A stretch of 64,000 nt of DNA. Origin: Pseudochelatococcus lubricantis. GTDB taxonomy: Bacteria; Pseudomonadota; Alphaproteobacteria; Rhizobiales; Beijerinckiaceae. The DNA lies in contig NZ_JAASQI010000003.1 in the NCBI RefSeq assembly GCF_011762225.1, forward strand, positions 372,001 to 436,000, in the 5' to 3' direction. The notes under the pieces are model-generated. The model did not search any database. It was not told where the DNA came from and saw nothing but the letters and a program-made list of their open reading frames with translations. This document shows, one piece after another, positions 51,267 through 62,280 of this stretch (within the stretch, counting starts at the first letter, position 1; every line of letters starts with the position of its first letter). A program made the translations under genes and the position numbers.

Positions 51267-52709
51267 CTACAACGGCAGGAGCAGCAGGATGGCAACCCAG
51301 ATCAGGCTGGCCGCCAGCGTAAAGCGGCCGTTCCAGCGCAGGCCGACCTCTGCCGGCGAGCGGCCGATCGCGTTGGCCACGATGACGAGCGTCGAGACCA
51401 TCGGCCCCGCCCCGACAATGCAGGCCCAGCCGCCCGCGAGCGCGAGCACGACCGCCGTCAGCGGCAGGCCGGGGAGTTCGAGCCGCGCCATCACCGTGGC
51501 CAGGATCGATGCGGAAATCATCGGGTTGATGCCGATGAAACCCAGAACGATCACCGCGGACGCAAGCACCCCCAGAATCGCGCCCGGCGGCAGCGCCGTC
51601 GAGGCGAATGCGTGCTCGATGAGTTCGCGCGGCGCAAGATCGGCAAGCAGGATGCCGAGCAGGCCGGAGGCGGAAAAGATGCCGATCTCGTTCGCGTAGT
51701 CGGGCCAGCGGGCGACGCCGTCGTTGCGCAGGACGCGGGCGGCGAAGCGCGGGGGCGACACGCCGCCGTTTTCCCGGCCGATGGCCAGCAGCCAGCAGAA
51801 GGCGTAGATCGGGACGACATTGATCAGGATGGCCTGAAACGGCAGGTGAGTGAAGGTCTCAACGATCATCGTCAGGCACGACAGGGCCACGATGTGCGCC
51901 AGCATCCACAGCAACGCCCGTCCGCCTTCCGGGTCCGGCGCGCGGACGAAGGGGCGTGATGCGCGCGGGCTTTCGAGATGATCGAACAGCAATCCCAGCA
52001 GGGCGAAGCCGACCGTCGCCGCGATGCCCCAGGGCGCGACGTCGATCCACGCGACCTGCGGCGTCGCCGCGAGCAGCAGGTTGATCGCCAGCCCCAGCGG
52101 AGACCACAGCGCGACGCAGGCGAAGCCGCGCATTACCGCCAACGTCATGCGCCGCTGCCGCAACTCGACGATGGCCGGGTCGCCGTTGCCCGCCTCAAGC
52201 GTGTTGGCCCGCCGCGTCATGTCGATGAGCAGCGCTAGGCCGCCGATGTTCAGCAGGATGCCGAAGATATGCCCGCCGAGCGTCAGCGACGCATAGCGCC
52301 GCGCCGGCGGCTGGTTGACGAGCAGCCGCCCCGCCAGAAACGTCGTCCGCGACGCGCCCGCCGCCGCCCGCAGCAGCGCGAGCATGGCCAGAAACGCGGG
52401 CAGCAGCGTCGTCGGCCCCATGGCACGGACCAGCGTCCCGATGCCGCCGTCCCTGAACAGCGTGAACGCGACAAGGCCGACGCAGACCAGCAGCAGCACC
52501 CGCACGACGGGCAGGAGATGCCGCCAGCACAGGATCAGATAGCCGCAGAGAAACGCGGCCGCGACGACGGCTCCGGCGTCCCATCCGAACAACGCCCTCG
52601 CGTCTGCGCCCGGCAGCATGAGCAGCATGCAAAGCGACGCGGCGGCACGCGGGCCGAAGCCGCCGGCGGATATCATTTCGGAAAAGCGTTGCGGCCGGTC
52701 GGCGGTCAC
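51267..52709 (-). CDS. polytopic membrane protein of unknown function at the end of the beta-oxidation operon
   Basis: A 480-residue protein with about 11 to 13 hydrophobic segments. I do not recognise a named family. Distinct stretches are RAMGPTTLLPAFLAMLALLR, TLGGHIFGILLNIGGLALLI, RRMTLAVMRGFACVALWSPL, FIGINPMISASILATVMARL and GGWACIVGAGPMVSTLVIVA. The Gly/Pro-rich, internally repeated pattern resembles secondary ion-coupled carriers of the ArsB/NhaD or CitMHS type, but that is only a general impression. It lies 57 bases after the last acyl-CoA dehydrogenase gene on the same strand, so it may carry the acid degraded by that operon. It converges with the PLP enzyme gene. Confidence 0.7.
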   Translation of the reverse strand: MTADRPQRFSEMISAGGFGPRAAASLCMLLMLPGADARALFGWDAGAVVAAAFLCGYLILCWRHLLPVVRVLLLVCVGLVAFTLFRDGGIGTLVRAMGPTTLLPAFLAMLALLRAAAGASRTTFLAGRLLVNQPPARRYASLTLGGHIFGILLNIGGLALLIDMTRRANTLEAGNGDPAIVELRQRRMTLAVMRGFACVALWSPLGLAINLLLAATPQVAWIDVAPWGIAATVGFALLGLLFDHLESPRASRPFVRAPDPEGGRALLWMLAHIVALSCLTMIVETFTHLPFQAILINVVPIYAFCWLLAIGRENGGVSPPRFAARVLRNDGVARWPDYANEIGIFSASGLLGILLADLAPRELIEHAFASTALPPGAILGVLASAVIVLGFIGINPMISASILATVMARLELPGLPLTAVVLALAGGWACIVGAGPMVSTLVIVANAIGRSPAEVGLRWNGRFTLAASLIWVAILLLLPL

Positions 52710-52766
52710 TGTCGGAAACCTCGGGCAAGCCCCGCGGGAGCGGGCGCGGCGGGAAGCGGGCGCCGT

Positions 52767-53924
52767 TCAGCCCGCCTGCACGAGGCCTTCCGACTGCGCC
52801 ACCCGCCGCAAATGGTGCGTCGTATCCCCGAACTGGGTTTCGAGCAATGCCAGCCGGCGGAAATAGTGCGCGCCGAGATATTCCATGGTCATCCCGATGC
52901 CGCCGTGCAACTGGACGGCTTTCTGACCCACGAGCCGCGCCGAACGGTTGATCTGCACCTTCGCCGACGACAGCGCCAGACTGCGAGCGCCGGCATCCGG
53001 CTCGTCCAGCATCATGGCGGCGAAATACGACATGGAACGGGCCTGCTCGGTGGCAATCAGGATATCCACGGTCTGGTGCTGCAGGGCCTGGAAGGAGCCG
53101 ATGGTCGCGCCGAACTGTCTGCGCGTCTTCAGGTAGTCGACGGTCAGCGCCTGCAGCGCTTCCATGATGCCGACCGCCTCCGCCGCGACGGCGGCAATGG
53201 CGACGCCGTTCACCCATTCGATCACCGCAAGCCCGGCGTCGCGCTCTCCGATCAGGGCATCGGCAGGAACCGTCACGCCGGCAAGAAACACGTTCCCTGC
53301 CCGCCCGCCATCATGAGTCGGGTAGGCTTCGACGGAGAGGCCGGGCGCGTCGGCCGGCACCAGAAACAGGCTGATGCCTTCCTCGTCGCGCCGCGCCCCC
53401 GCGGTGCGGGCGCTCACGACAAACCACCGGGCCGTGTCGGCACTAAGCACGACGCTCTTGTGGCCGTCGAGGCGGTAGCTGCCGTCCGGCTGCCGGACGG
53501 CCTGCGTGGCCACGTCGTGCAGGTCGTAGCGGGCGCGCGGCTCCGTGTGGGCGAAGGCGAGGCGCAGTGTGCCGTCGATAATGCCGGGAATGATGCTCTG
53601 GCGCTGCGCGTCGGTGCCCGCGCGCCGCAGCACGCCGCCGCCCAGCAGCACGGTGGGCAGATAAGGCTCCGGCGCAAGGCCGCGACCCAGCGCCTCCATC
53701 ACGATCTGGGTTTCGACGGGGCCGCCGTTGAAGCCGCCGTCCGCCTCGCTGAAGGGCAGGCCGAGCAGCCCCAGTTCCGCCAGCCGCTGCCAGCCTTCCT
53801 CGCGGAAGCCGCCGGGAGCGGCGCGGTGGGCGGTGATCTGTTCAAGCGTGCCGTAATTGTCGGCGACCAGACGGTCGACCGTTTCCTTCAGCAGATTCTG
53901 CTCGTCCGTGAGATCGAAATCCAT
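52767..53924 (-). CDS. acyl-CoA dehydrogenase, pimeloyl-CoA dehydrogenase small-subunit-like (PimD)
   Basis: A 385-residue FAD-dependent dehydrogenase. The start at 53924 (MDFDLTDEQNLLKETVDRLV) follows GAGGA. The N-terminal helical domain, the beta domain (FAHTEPRARYDLHD) and the C-terminal domain (TRRQFGATIGSFQALQHQTV; QLHGGIGMTMEYLGAHYFRR) are all present. It lies directly after a second, larger acyl-CoA dehydrogenase gene. This large/small pairing is that of PimC/PimD for pimeloyl-CoA and of other heteromeric dehydrogenases for dicarboxylic, cyclic or steroid side-chain acyl-CoAs. Confidence 0.85.
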   Translation of the reverse strand: MDFDLTDEQNLLKETVDRLVADNYGTLEQITAHRAAPGGFREEGWQRLAELGLLGLPFSEADGGFNGGPVETQIVMEALGRGLAPEPYLPTVLLGGGVLRRAGTDAQRQSIIPGIIDGTLRLAFAHTEPRARYDLHDVATQAVRQPDGSYRLDGHKSVVLSADTARWFVVSARTAGARRDEEGISLFLVPADAPGLSVEAYPTHDGGRAGNVFLAGVTVPADALIGERDAGLAVIEWVNGVAIAAVAAEAVGIMEALQALTVDYLKTRRQFGATIGSFQALQHQTVDILIATEQARSMSYFAAMMLDEPDAGARSLALSSAKVQINRSARLVGQKAVQLHGGIGMTMEYLGAHYFRRLALLETQFGDTTHHLRRVAQSEGLVQAG

Positions 53925-53948
53925 GATCAGTCCTCGCAAATCCGCAAA

Positions 53949-55211
53949 TCAAAGGCCCAGGATCGCCTTGGCGATGACATTGCGCTGCACCTCGTTCGAG
54001 CCGCCGTAGATGGAAACCTTGCGGTTGTTGAAGTAGACGGGAGCTGCCGTTTCCGCCCAGGTGAAGTCGTCCCGAGTGAAATCGTCCAGAGTGAAATCGC
54101 CCTCACGCGCGACATCACCTTCCGGCGCCAGATCGCCTTCGTGAACATTGCGCAGCAGCTCCGGCCGGCTGGCGGCCAAGGCATTGGGCCCCGCGAGTTC
54201 GAGCAGCAGCTCGGTCGTGGCCTGCTGCAGCTCCGATCCCTTGATCTTGAGAATCGAGGACGCGGGATCGGGCCTGGTGTTGTCGCGCCGGCTGCGCGCC
54301 GAGACGACACGCATCTGGGTGATTTCCAGCGCCTTCAGTTCGATCTCGACCTGAGCGACGCGGGCACGGAAGTCCGCGTCGTCCCACATCACCCCCTCGC
54401 CCGCCGGCGTTTCGCGCGCCAGCCGCTTGACCCGCGCGATCCGCTCCTTCGACATGCCGATGCGCGCGATGCCGGTGCGTTCGTTGGCCAGCAGGAACTT
54501 GGCGTAATCCCAGCCCTTGTTCTCCTCGCCCACCAGGCAGTCGACAGGGACGCGGACGTTGTCGAGGAACACCTCGTTGACCTCGTGACGGCCGTCGATG
54601 GTGATGATCGGGCGCACGGAAACACCCGGCAGGGACATGTCGATGAGAATGAACGAAATGCCCGCCTGCTTCTTCACGGTCGGGTCCGTGCGCGCGAGGC
54701 AGAACATCCAGTTGGCGTATTGGCCGAGCGTCGTCCAGGTCTTCTGGCCGTTGATGATGTAATGGTCGCCGTCACGCTCCGCCCGCGTCTTGAGCGAGGC
54801 GAGATCCGAGCCGGCGTCGGGCTCGGAAAAGCCCTGGCACCACCAGTCGTCGAGCCGCGCGATTCGGGGCAGCAGGCGTTCCTTCTGCTCCGTCGATCCG
54901 AAGGTGGCGATGACCGGCCCCACCATGAAGCAATTGAACTGCAGCGGCAGCGGCACCGCCGCCTGCATCAGCTCCTCCATGAAGATGTAGCTCTGGATCG
55001 CGGTCCACGGCTGCCCGCCGTATTCCACCGGCCAGTGCGGCACGGCCCACCCCCTGTCGTAGAGGATGCGCTGCGAGGTAATGTAATCCTCGCGCGACAG
55101 TGAACGCCCCTGCGAGACCTTGTTGCGGATCTCCTGCGGGATTTCAGTGCGGAAAAACGAACGGACTTCCTCGCGAAAGGCCGTTTCCTCGGGTGTGAAG
55201 CGCAGATCCAT
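53949..55211 (-). CDS. acyl-CoA dehydrogenase, pimeloyl-CoA dehydrogenase large-subunit-like (PimC)
   Basis: A 420-residue dehydrogenase starting [20 protein letters not shown], a PimC-like N-terminus, with [20 protein letters not shown], the FAD-domain motif [20 protein letters not shown] and a C-terminal [20 protein letters not shown]. Near residues 358-385 an in-frame repeated, acidic insert ([28 protein letters not shown]) replaces a shorter loop usual in the family. The start overlaps the thiolase stop by one base (TGATG), so the two are coupled. Confidence 0.86.
   Translation of the reverse strand: MDLRFTPEETAFREEVRSFFRTEIPQEIRNKVSQGRSLSREDYITSQRILYDRGWAVPHWPVEYGGQPWTAIQSYIFMEELMQAAVPLPLQFNCFMVGPVIATFGSTEQKERLLPRIARLDDWWCQGFSEPDAGSDLASLKTRAERDGDHYIINGQKTWTTLGQYANWMFCLARTDPTVKKQAGISFILIDMSLPGVSVRPIITIDGRHEVNEVFLDNVRVPVDCLVGEENKGWDYAKFLLANERTGIARIGMSKERIARVKRLARETPAGEGVMWDDADFRARVAQVEIELKALEITQMRVVSARSRRDNTRPDPASSILKIKGSELQQATTELLLELAGPNALAASRPELLRNVHEGDLAPEGDVAREGDFTLDDFTRDDFTWAETAAPVYFNNRKVSIYGGSNEVQRNVIAKAILGL
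54057..54140 (-). repeat. in-frame tandem repeats in the large acyl-CoA dehydrogenase gene
   Basis: Three related 18-base units (EGDxxx) followed by two 15-base units (DDFTx) on the minus strand; the plus strand shows the repeated blocks GTGAAATCGTCC, GTGAAATCGCC and CCAGATCGCC. All units keep the frame, so length variation would alter an exposed loop without truncating the enzyme. Confidence 0.8.
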
Positions 55212-56404
55212 CAGATCGTTCCGTTTGTTATCTCAAGCAATCCCGCAGCGCCCATTCCGCCTGCGATGCACATCGTGACGACGACATGGCGGACACCCTG
55301 CCGGCGCCCCTCCAGCAGGGCGTGGCCGACGAGCCGGGCGCCGCTCATGCCAAAGGGGTGGCCGACGGCAATCGCGCCGCCGTTGACATTGACGCGCGCC
55401 GGCTCAAGGCCGAGCCTGTCGATGCAGTAGAGCGACTGCGACGCGAACGCCTCGTTCAGTTCCCACAATCCGATGTCGGAGACCTTGAGGCCGTTGCGTT
55501 CCAGCAGACGCGGCACGGCGAACACCGGCCCGATGCCCATCTCGTCCGGCTCGCATCCGGCGGTCGCGTAGCCGCGGAAGATGCCGAGCGGCTCAAGCCC
55601 CCGTCGCGCCGCCTCCTGCGCCGACATCAGGACGCACGCGGAGGCACCGTCCGACAACTGGCTGGCGTTGCCGGCGGTGATGAACCGGTCGTCACCGCGC
55701 ACCGGCTTCAGCCGGGCCAGTGCCTCCACCGTGGTGTCGGGGCGGTTGCCCTCGTCCTTCGCGAGTGTCACCACCTCGTGGCGCGTCTCGCCGGTTTCCT
55801 TATCCGTCACCGCGCGGGTAACGGTGATCGGCACGATCTCGTCGTCGAACAGGCCCATGTGCTGTGCCGACGCGGTGCGGCGCTGGCTCTCGACGGAGAA
55901 CGCATCCTGCGCCTCGCGGCTGATTCCATAGCGCTCGGCCACGTTGTCGGCGGTCTCTATCATCGAGGTGTAGATTTCAGGTTTGTTCGCCAGCAGCCAG
56001 TCGTTCAGGAACAGCTCCCGCTTCACCTGAGGCTGGACCAGCGAGATCGATTCGACACCGCCCGCGATGGCGACGGGAACGCCGTCCAGCGCGATGCGCC
56101 GGGCCGCCGCAGCGATCGCTTCCAGGCCGGAGGCGCAGAAGCGGCTGACGGTGACGCCGCTGGCCGTGACCGGCAATCCCGCGACGAGGCCGGCGTGGCG
56201 GGCGACGTTGCCGCCCGTCGCGGCTTCGGGATAGCCGCAGCCGAGCACCACTTCCTCCACCTCCTCCGGCGCGGCGCCGGAGCGCGCGAGGGCGTAGCGG
56301 ATGGCGTGCGCAGCCAGATCGGCGCCCTTCGTCAGATTGAGGCTGCCGCGATGCGCCTTGCCGATCGGCGTGCGCGCGGTCGAGACAATTACAGCTTCCG
56401 TCAT
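55211..56404 (-). CDS. acetyl-CoA acyltransferase (thiolase), PimB/FadA-like
   Basis: A 397-residue thiolase that cleaves 3-ketoacyl-CoA with CoA. The three catalytic motifs are present: nucleophile C90 in [20 protein letters not shown], the His in [20 protein letters not shown], and the second Cys in [20 protein letters not shown]. The start after AAGGG is clear. It lies between the bifunctional hydratase/dehydrogenase and the dehydrogenase pair, giving a complete beta-oxidation set in one operon. Confidence 0.93.
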   Translation of the reverse strand: MTEAVIVSTARTPIGKAHRGSLNLTKGADLAAHAIRYALARSGAAPEEVEEVVLGCGYPEAATGGNVARHAGLVAGLPVTASGVTVSRFCASGLEAIAAAARRIALDGVPVAIAGGVESISLVQPQVKRELFLNDWLLANKPEIYTSMIETADNVAERYGISREAQDAFSVESQRRTASAQHMGLFDDEIVPITVTRAVTDKETGETRHEVVTLAKDEGNRPDTTVEALARLKPVRGDDRFITAGNASQLSDGASACVLMSAQEAARRGLEPLGIFRGYATAGCEPDEMGIGPVFAVPRLLERNGLKVSDIGLWELNEAFASQSLYCIDRLGLEPARVNVNGGAIAVGHPFGMSGARLVGHALLEGRRQGVRHVVVTMCIAGGMGAAGLLEITNGTI

Positions 56405-56512
56405 GATGAACCCTTCGGGTGATTCGACGCCGGTCCGGAATCCGGCCGGCGAGAGACCGACCTCAGCCGGCGGATCGGTGTTCGTCTGGAAAGCGCGGCA
56501 GCGCGGATGGGC

Positions 56513-58591
<2,079 letters not shown>

Positions 58592-58622
58592 GATCTCTCC
58601 CTCATCTTCCGCAAGCACGATG

Positions 58623-58637
58623 TTCTGCACTGCAGAA
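58623..58637. promoter_or_regulatory. palindromic operator TTCTGCA-C-TGCAGAA
   Basis: Perfect inverted repeat with 7-bp arms, 32 bases upstream of the fadB-type start codon and just downstream of its predicted transcription start. A second copy lies 108 bases away at 58731. Location after the start site suggests a repressor that blocks transcription until the pathway substrate is present. Confidence 0.75.
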
Positions 58638-58658
58638 TTAAATTCTTCATTTCGATCT

Positions 58659-58687
58659 ATATCATTGAGGGCAGCACAGAGTGTCAA
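58659..58687 (-). promoter_or_regulatory. sigma70-type promoter of the beta-oxidation operon
   Basis: On the minus strand TTGACA (58687-58682) is followed after exactly 17 bases by TGATAT (58664-58659). The predicted start of transcription is near 58652, leaving a 60-base untranslated leader that contains the first palindrome. Confidence 0.6.
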
Positions 58688-58730
58688 GCGATTTCGATGA
58701 ACGGCGCGCCCGACATCCTGATTAAAATAA

Positions 58731-58745
58731 TTCTGCAATGCAGAA
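58731..58745. promoter_or_regulatory. palindromic operator TTCTGCA-A-TGCAGAA
   Basis: Second copy of the 15-base palindrome, upstream of the predicted -35 box of the beta-oxidation operon and on the side of the divergent amino acid-type importer. The two sites could be bridged by a looped repressor, or this one could serve the importer promoter. No regulator gene lies next to it in the window. Confidence 0.75.
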
Positions 58746-59091
58746 TGTTGTATCGCATTATTGACACGGATATGGCGTTGTGGCATCCATGCACACGCTT
58801 CGCCGGCCGGCGTGCGACCTTGCAATCCATCTTGCAGGCGCCGCTTTTAAAAGGGGCGAAGTGCATCTCGACAGGACCTGGGGCGCGTAGTCGCGGCCGG
58901 ATCCCGGCATGCCGGGCGCATGCGGGGATTTCGGCGGATGGCATATTCCGCGCCATCGCCCGGCGTTCTGGACAATCAGGAACGCGGATGCCCCTACCGG
59001 GACTTTCGCCAAGAAAATCAGGGCAATCGTCCCTGTTCACTGACAAAAGGTCCGCGCCCGATCCGGTCGGGTGCCCATGGGGAGGACTTTC
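58746..59091. other. non-coding stretch upstream of the Liv-type importer
   Basis: About 345 bases with no convincing gene. A TTGACA at 58761-58766 on the plus strand lacks a good -10 element at the right distance. The importer's own start has a strong ribosome binding site (GGGGAGGAC) at 59078-59086. Confidence 0.5.
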
Positions 59092-60258
59092 ATGATCCGC
59101 AAGAGTATCGTGTCGTTGTCGCTCGCGCTGGCGATGGCGGTGGGGACGGCGGCTGCTTCCGCCGAGGAACTCCTGATCGGCGCGCACATGCCGCTGACGG
59201 GGTCGCTCGCGCGCTCGGGCCAGACCTTTACCGAAGGCATGCAGATTGCCGTCCGGCAGTTCAACGAGAGGTCGGACAAGTACAAGTTCAAGGTCGAGGT
59301 GATCGACGACGAGAGCACGCCGGCGAAGGCGGTCTCGGCGGTTGAGAAGCTCGTGAACGACGGCGCGGTGGCTGTCATCGGCGGCTATGGCTCCAACATC
59401 ATCGGCCCGGCGTCGGCCGCTTCCAACAACCTCGGCAAGGTGTACATCACCGCCGGCGCCGTGAGCGACGAGCTGACCGCCCGCGGACTGAAGACGTTCT
59501 TCCGGATCAACAACAACGCCGGCTACCAGCGCGGCGTCGAAAACCTGGTCGCCGAGTTGAAGCCTTCGGCCGTGTCCATCATCGCCTCCACGCGCGAGGC
59601 GCCTGCCTTGCTGGCGAAGGGGCTGGAGCAGTCGCTCGCGGAAAAGGGCGTCAAGGTCACCGTCCACAGCTTCGATCCCGCCATCACGGACTTCAAGCCG
59701 ATCATCAACAAGGTGAAACTGCGCGACAAGGCGGACATGATCGTCATGTCCGCCTATGAGAACGACTATGTCGGCATCATCCGCGCTGCGAAGGTTCTGA
59801 AGCCCGACGTCAAGCTCATCGTCGGCGTGTGGTCACTCGCGACGCCGAAGATGTACAGCGAGTTCCCGGACCTCATGAACAATGTGGTCGGCACGTCGTT
59901 CGTGCCCTTCCCGGTCGAGGTCAACGACCCCGAGGGCAAGCGTTTCGCGGACCTTTACCGGGAAGTGTACAACAAGGACATCGAGTATCTCGCCACGCTC
60001 AGCTTCGTGGAAACCACGATCCTGCTGGAGGCCATCTCCCGCGCGGCGGAGGCAGGCACGCTCGACAAGGGCGGCCTCCCCGACGAGATGCGCAAGACCG
60101 ACCGGCAGACGCTGCTCGGCCGTGTCAAGTTCGACGAGACGGGCGACAACCCCTTCTTCTCGCTGAGCATGGGCCAGCACCGCGACGGCAAGATCGTCCT
60201 CGTATCGCCGCAGGCCAACGCGAACGGCTCCATCGTCTACCCCGGCCTGCCCTGGTAA
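59092..60258 (+). CDS. periplasmic branched-chain amino acid-type binding protein (LivJ/Peripla_BP_6)
   Basis: A 388-residue binding protein. The start at 59092 gives a Sec signal MIRKSIVSLSLALAMAVGTA with cleavage near ASAEE. Family landmarks are IGAHMPLTGSLARSGQTFTE, DDESTPAKAVSAVEKLVNDG and VIGGYGSNIIGPASAASNNL. This class binds branched-chain amino acids but very often aromatic acids, amides or dicarboxylates when linked to acyl-CoA genes. Divergent linkage to the beta-oxidation operon suggests it captures the acid degraded there. Confidence 0.87.
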   Translation: MIRKSIVSLSLALAMAVGTAAASAEELLIGAHMPLTGSLARSGQTFTEGMQIAVRQFNERSDKYKFKVEVIDDESTPAKAVSAVEKLVNDGAVAVIGGYGSNIIGPASAASNNLGKVYITAGAVSDELTARGLKTFFRINNNAGYQRGVENLVAELKPSAVSIIASTREAPALLAKGLEQSLAEKGVKVTVHSFDPAITDFKPIINKVKLRDKADMIVMSAYENDYVGIIRAAKVLKPDVKLIVGVWSLATPKMYSEFPDLMNNVVGTSFVPFPVEVNDPEGKRFADLYREVYNKDIEYLATLSFVETTILLEAISRAAEAGTLDKGGLPDEMRKTDRQTLLGRVKFDETGDNPFFSLSMGQHRDGKIVLVSPQANANGSIVYPGLPW

Positions 60259-60405
60259 GAGCGGCCCGCGCATGAACGCCGGCACGCCGTGCGGCCACCG
60301 TCCGCGCGGCTGAGGCGGGCAGTTCCAGAAACAGCATGTCGGGCGCGGGGCCGGACCGGCGACGGTTCGACACCTCCGATCGTTCGCCCGATCTCAGGAG
60401 CCGAA

Positions 60406-61278
60406 ATGATAGAACTCGTTCTTCAGGCGATATTTTCCGGAATCCTCGTCGGCAGCGTGTATGCGCTCGTGGCGCTGGGCCTCGCCATTGCGTTCGGAAC
60501 CATGCGCATCATCAATCTGGCGCATGGCGAACTGGTGCTGCTCGCCGCATATACCGCCTATTTCGTCGAGACGAACACGGGGCTCAATCCATATGCCGCG
60601 ATACCGCTGGCGCTTGTGCTGGTAGGCGGCCTGAGCGCGGTATTGTTCCTGATGATCAACCGGATCCGCGAACATCGGGAGCTGAACTCGCTGATTCTGA
60701 CCTTCGCGGTCGGCATCATCATTACCAACGCCATCCTGCTCGCTTTCGCCAGCGATGTGCGCACGACGACCTCGCCCCTGCTGCAGGACGCCGTCTCCAT
60801 CGGCCCGCTGTTCGCCATGAACGGCGAGGTCGTCGCCTTCGCCGTCAGCCTGCTGCTGATGGGGGGCCTGTGGTGGTGGCTGAAGGGAAGCTGGTACGGA
60901 CAGGCGGTGCGCGCCGTTTCGTCGAACCGCGACGCCGCCCGGCTGATGGGCATCAACCCCGTGCGCACGGAATACGTCGCCTTCATCGCGGCAGGCGTTC
61001 TCGCCAGCGTCGCCGGCGTCGCGCTCTACACCATGAGCGTCGTGCAGCCGTCCATCGGCCATGCGTTCACGGTCAAGGCCTTCATCGTCACCGTGCTGGC
61101 GGGTGTGGGCTCCATTCCGGGCGTGTTCCTCGGCGCCATCCTGCTCGGCGTCACGGAGGCGCTGACCGTCACCCTCGCGAGTTCCGCGCTGCAGGAGCTT
61201 GCCGGCATGGCGCTGTTCCTGCTCGTCCTCTTTTTCCTGCCGACCGGTCTGTTCGGCGCGCGCGCCCGTCGGGGTTAG
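60406..61278 (+). CDS. livH: LivH-type ABC permease
   Basis: A 290-residue inner-membrane permease starting MIELVLQAIFSGILVGSVYA after AGGAG. About eight membrane segments are present, with the LivH signature ALGLAIAFGTMRIINLAHGE near residues 23-42, SSNRDAARLMGINP and LAGVGSIPGVFLGAILLG. A longer open frame to 60289 has no conserved sequence. It lies 147 bases after the binding-protein gene. Confidence 0.9.
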   Translation: MIELVLQAIFSGILVGSVYALVALGLAIAFGTMRIINLAHGELVLLAAYTAYFVETNTGLNPYAAIPLALVLVGGLSAVLFLMINRIREHRELNSLILTFAVGIIITNAILLAFASDVRTTTSPLLQDAVSIGPLFAMNGEVVAFAVSLLLMGGLWWWLKGSWYGQAVRAVSSNRDAARLMGINPVRTEYVAFIAAGVLASVAGVALYTMSVVQPSIGHAFTVKAFIVTVLAGVGSIPGVFLGAILLGVTEALTVTLASSALQELAGMALFLLVLFFLPTGLFGARARRG

Positions 61279-61287
61279 GAAACATCG

Positions 61288-62280
61288 ATGTCATCACACG
61301 TTCCATCCGTTTCCCGGCCGTCTTCCTGGCCCTCGTCCATCGTGTTCGTCGGCATCGCTCTCGTCCTCGCCGCACTGCCGCTCGCGGCCGGTGCCGGCAA
61401 CTACTTCCTGGGGCTGCTGATCTCCGCCCTCATCCTGGCGGGCATCTCGCTGGCGTGGGCGCTGCTCGGCAACCTCGGCGGCATGGTGTCCTTCGGGCAT
61501 GCGGCATTCTTCGGCGTCGGCTCCTATGCCTCGGCGCTGCTGTCGGCGAAGCTCGGCCTGCCGGTGCTGCTGAGCGTACCGCTGGCTGGCGTGATCGCCG
61601 TCGGCGCGTCGCTACTGATGATACCGGCGCTGCGGCTTTCGGGGCCCTATTTTGCCCTCGCCATCCTCGCCTATTCGCAGATCTTCCGCATCCTCGCCAC
61701 GGAGTTGTCCTGGCTGACGGGCGGCGCTGCCGGCTTTCAAGCCATTCCCCAGCTTCCGACGGTCCTTGGGCTCGATCTTGCCAGCCGCAGCGGCAGCTAC
61801 GTCCTGCTGGTGGTGGTCGTGGCGCTGTGCGCGCTCGTCTATGCGCTCGTGCGCCGGAGCCTCGTCGGCACGGCCCTGCGGGCGATCGCCGACAGCGAGG
61901 ACGCAACCCGCGTCGTCGGCGTGAACAGCATGCTGCTGAAAGCGTGGATGCTGGCGCTGTCCGCCTTCATCACCGGCGTGTTCGGCGCGCTAAACGCGCA
62001 CATCATCGGCTTTCTGGAACCCGATTACGCCTTCTCCGGCGTGTGGAGCGTGCTGCCGATCATCGCGGCCATCTTCGGCGGCTACCGGACGACCTTCGGG
62101 CCGATCGGCGGCGCGGTGATCATTTACCTGTTCGATCAGGTGGTCGCGAAATCCATCATTGCCGTCGGGCACCAGATCCTGCTCGGTTTCCTGCTCGCCG
62201 CCATGATCCTGCTGGCGCCCAACGGGCTGCTGGGGCTGGCGGAACGTTTCCTGAAGGGGCGGCGCGATGCTGAAGCTTGA
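61288..62280 (+). CDS. livM: LivM-type ABC permease
   Basis: A 330-residue inner-membrane permease, the partner of LivH. Visible are LAWALLGNLGGMVSFGHAAF followed by FGVGSYASALLSAKLGLP, the coupling sequence ADSEDATRVVGVNSMLLKAW near residues 200-219 and the motif FGGYRTTFGPIGGAVIIYLF. The start follows TAGGAAAC, 9 bases after the livH stop. The stop overlaps livG by 14 bases. Confidence 0.9.
   Translation: MSSHVPSVSRPSSWPSSIVFVGIALVLAALPLAAGAGNYFLGLLISALILAGISLAWALLGNLGGMVSFGHAAFFGVGSYASALLSAKLGLPVLLSVPLAGVIAVGASLLMIPALRLSGPYFALAILAYSQIFRILATELSWLTGGAAGFQAIPQLPTVLGLDLASRSGSYVLLVVVVALCALVYALVRRSLVGTALRAIADSEDATRVVGVNSMLLKAWMLALSAFITGVFGALNAHIIGFLEPDYAFSGVWSVLPIIAAIFGGYRTTFGPIGGAVIIYLFDQVVAKSIIAVGHQILLGFLLAAMILLAPNGLLGLAERFLKGRRDAEA

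Noticed and set aside
52269-55103. Long plus-strand open frame (944 codons) opposite the acyl-CoA dehydrogenases
   Set aside because: Same reasons: full antisense to three conserved genes, Arg/Gln/His-rich with no fold or motif.
58761-58789. Plus-strand promoter for the Liv-type importer at TTGACA
   Set aside because: The base 17 positions downstream begins CATCCA, a poor -10 element, and the gene starts 300 bases away.
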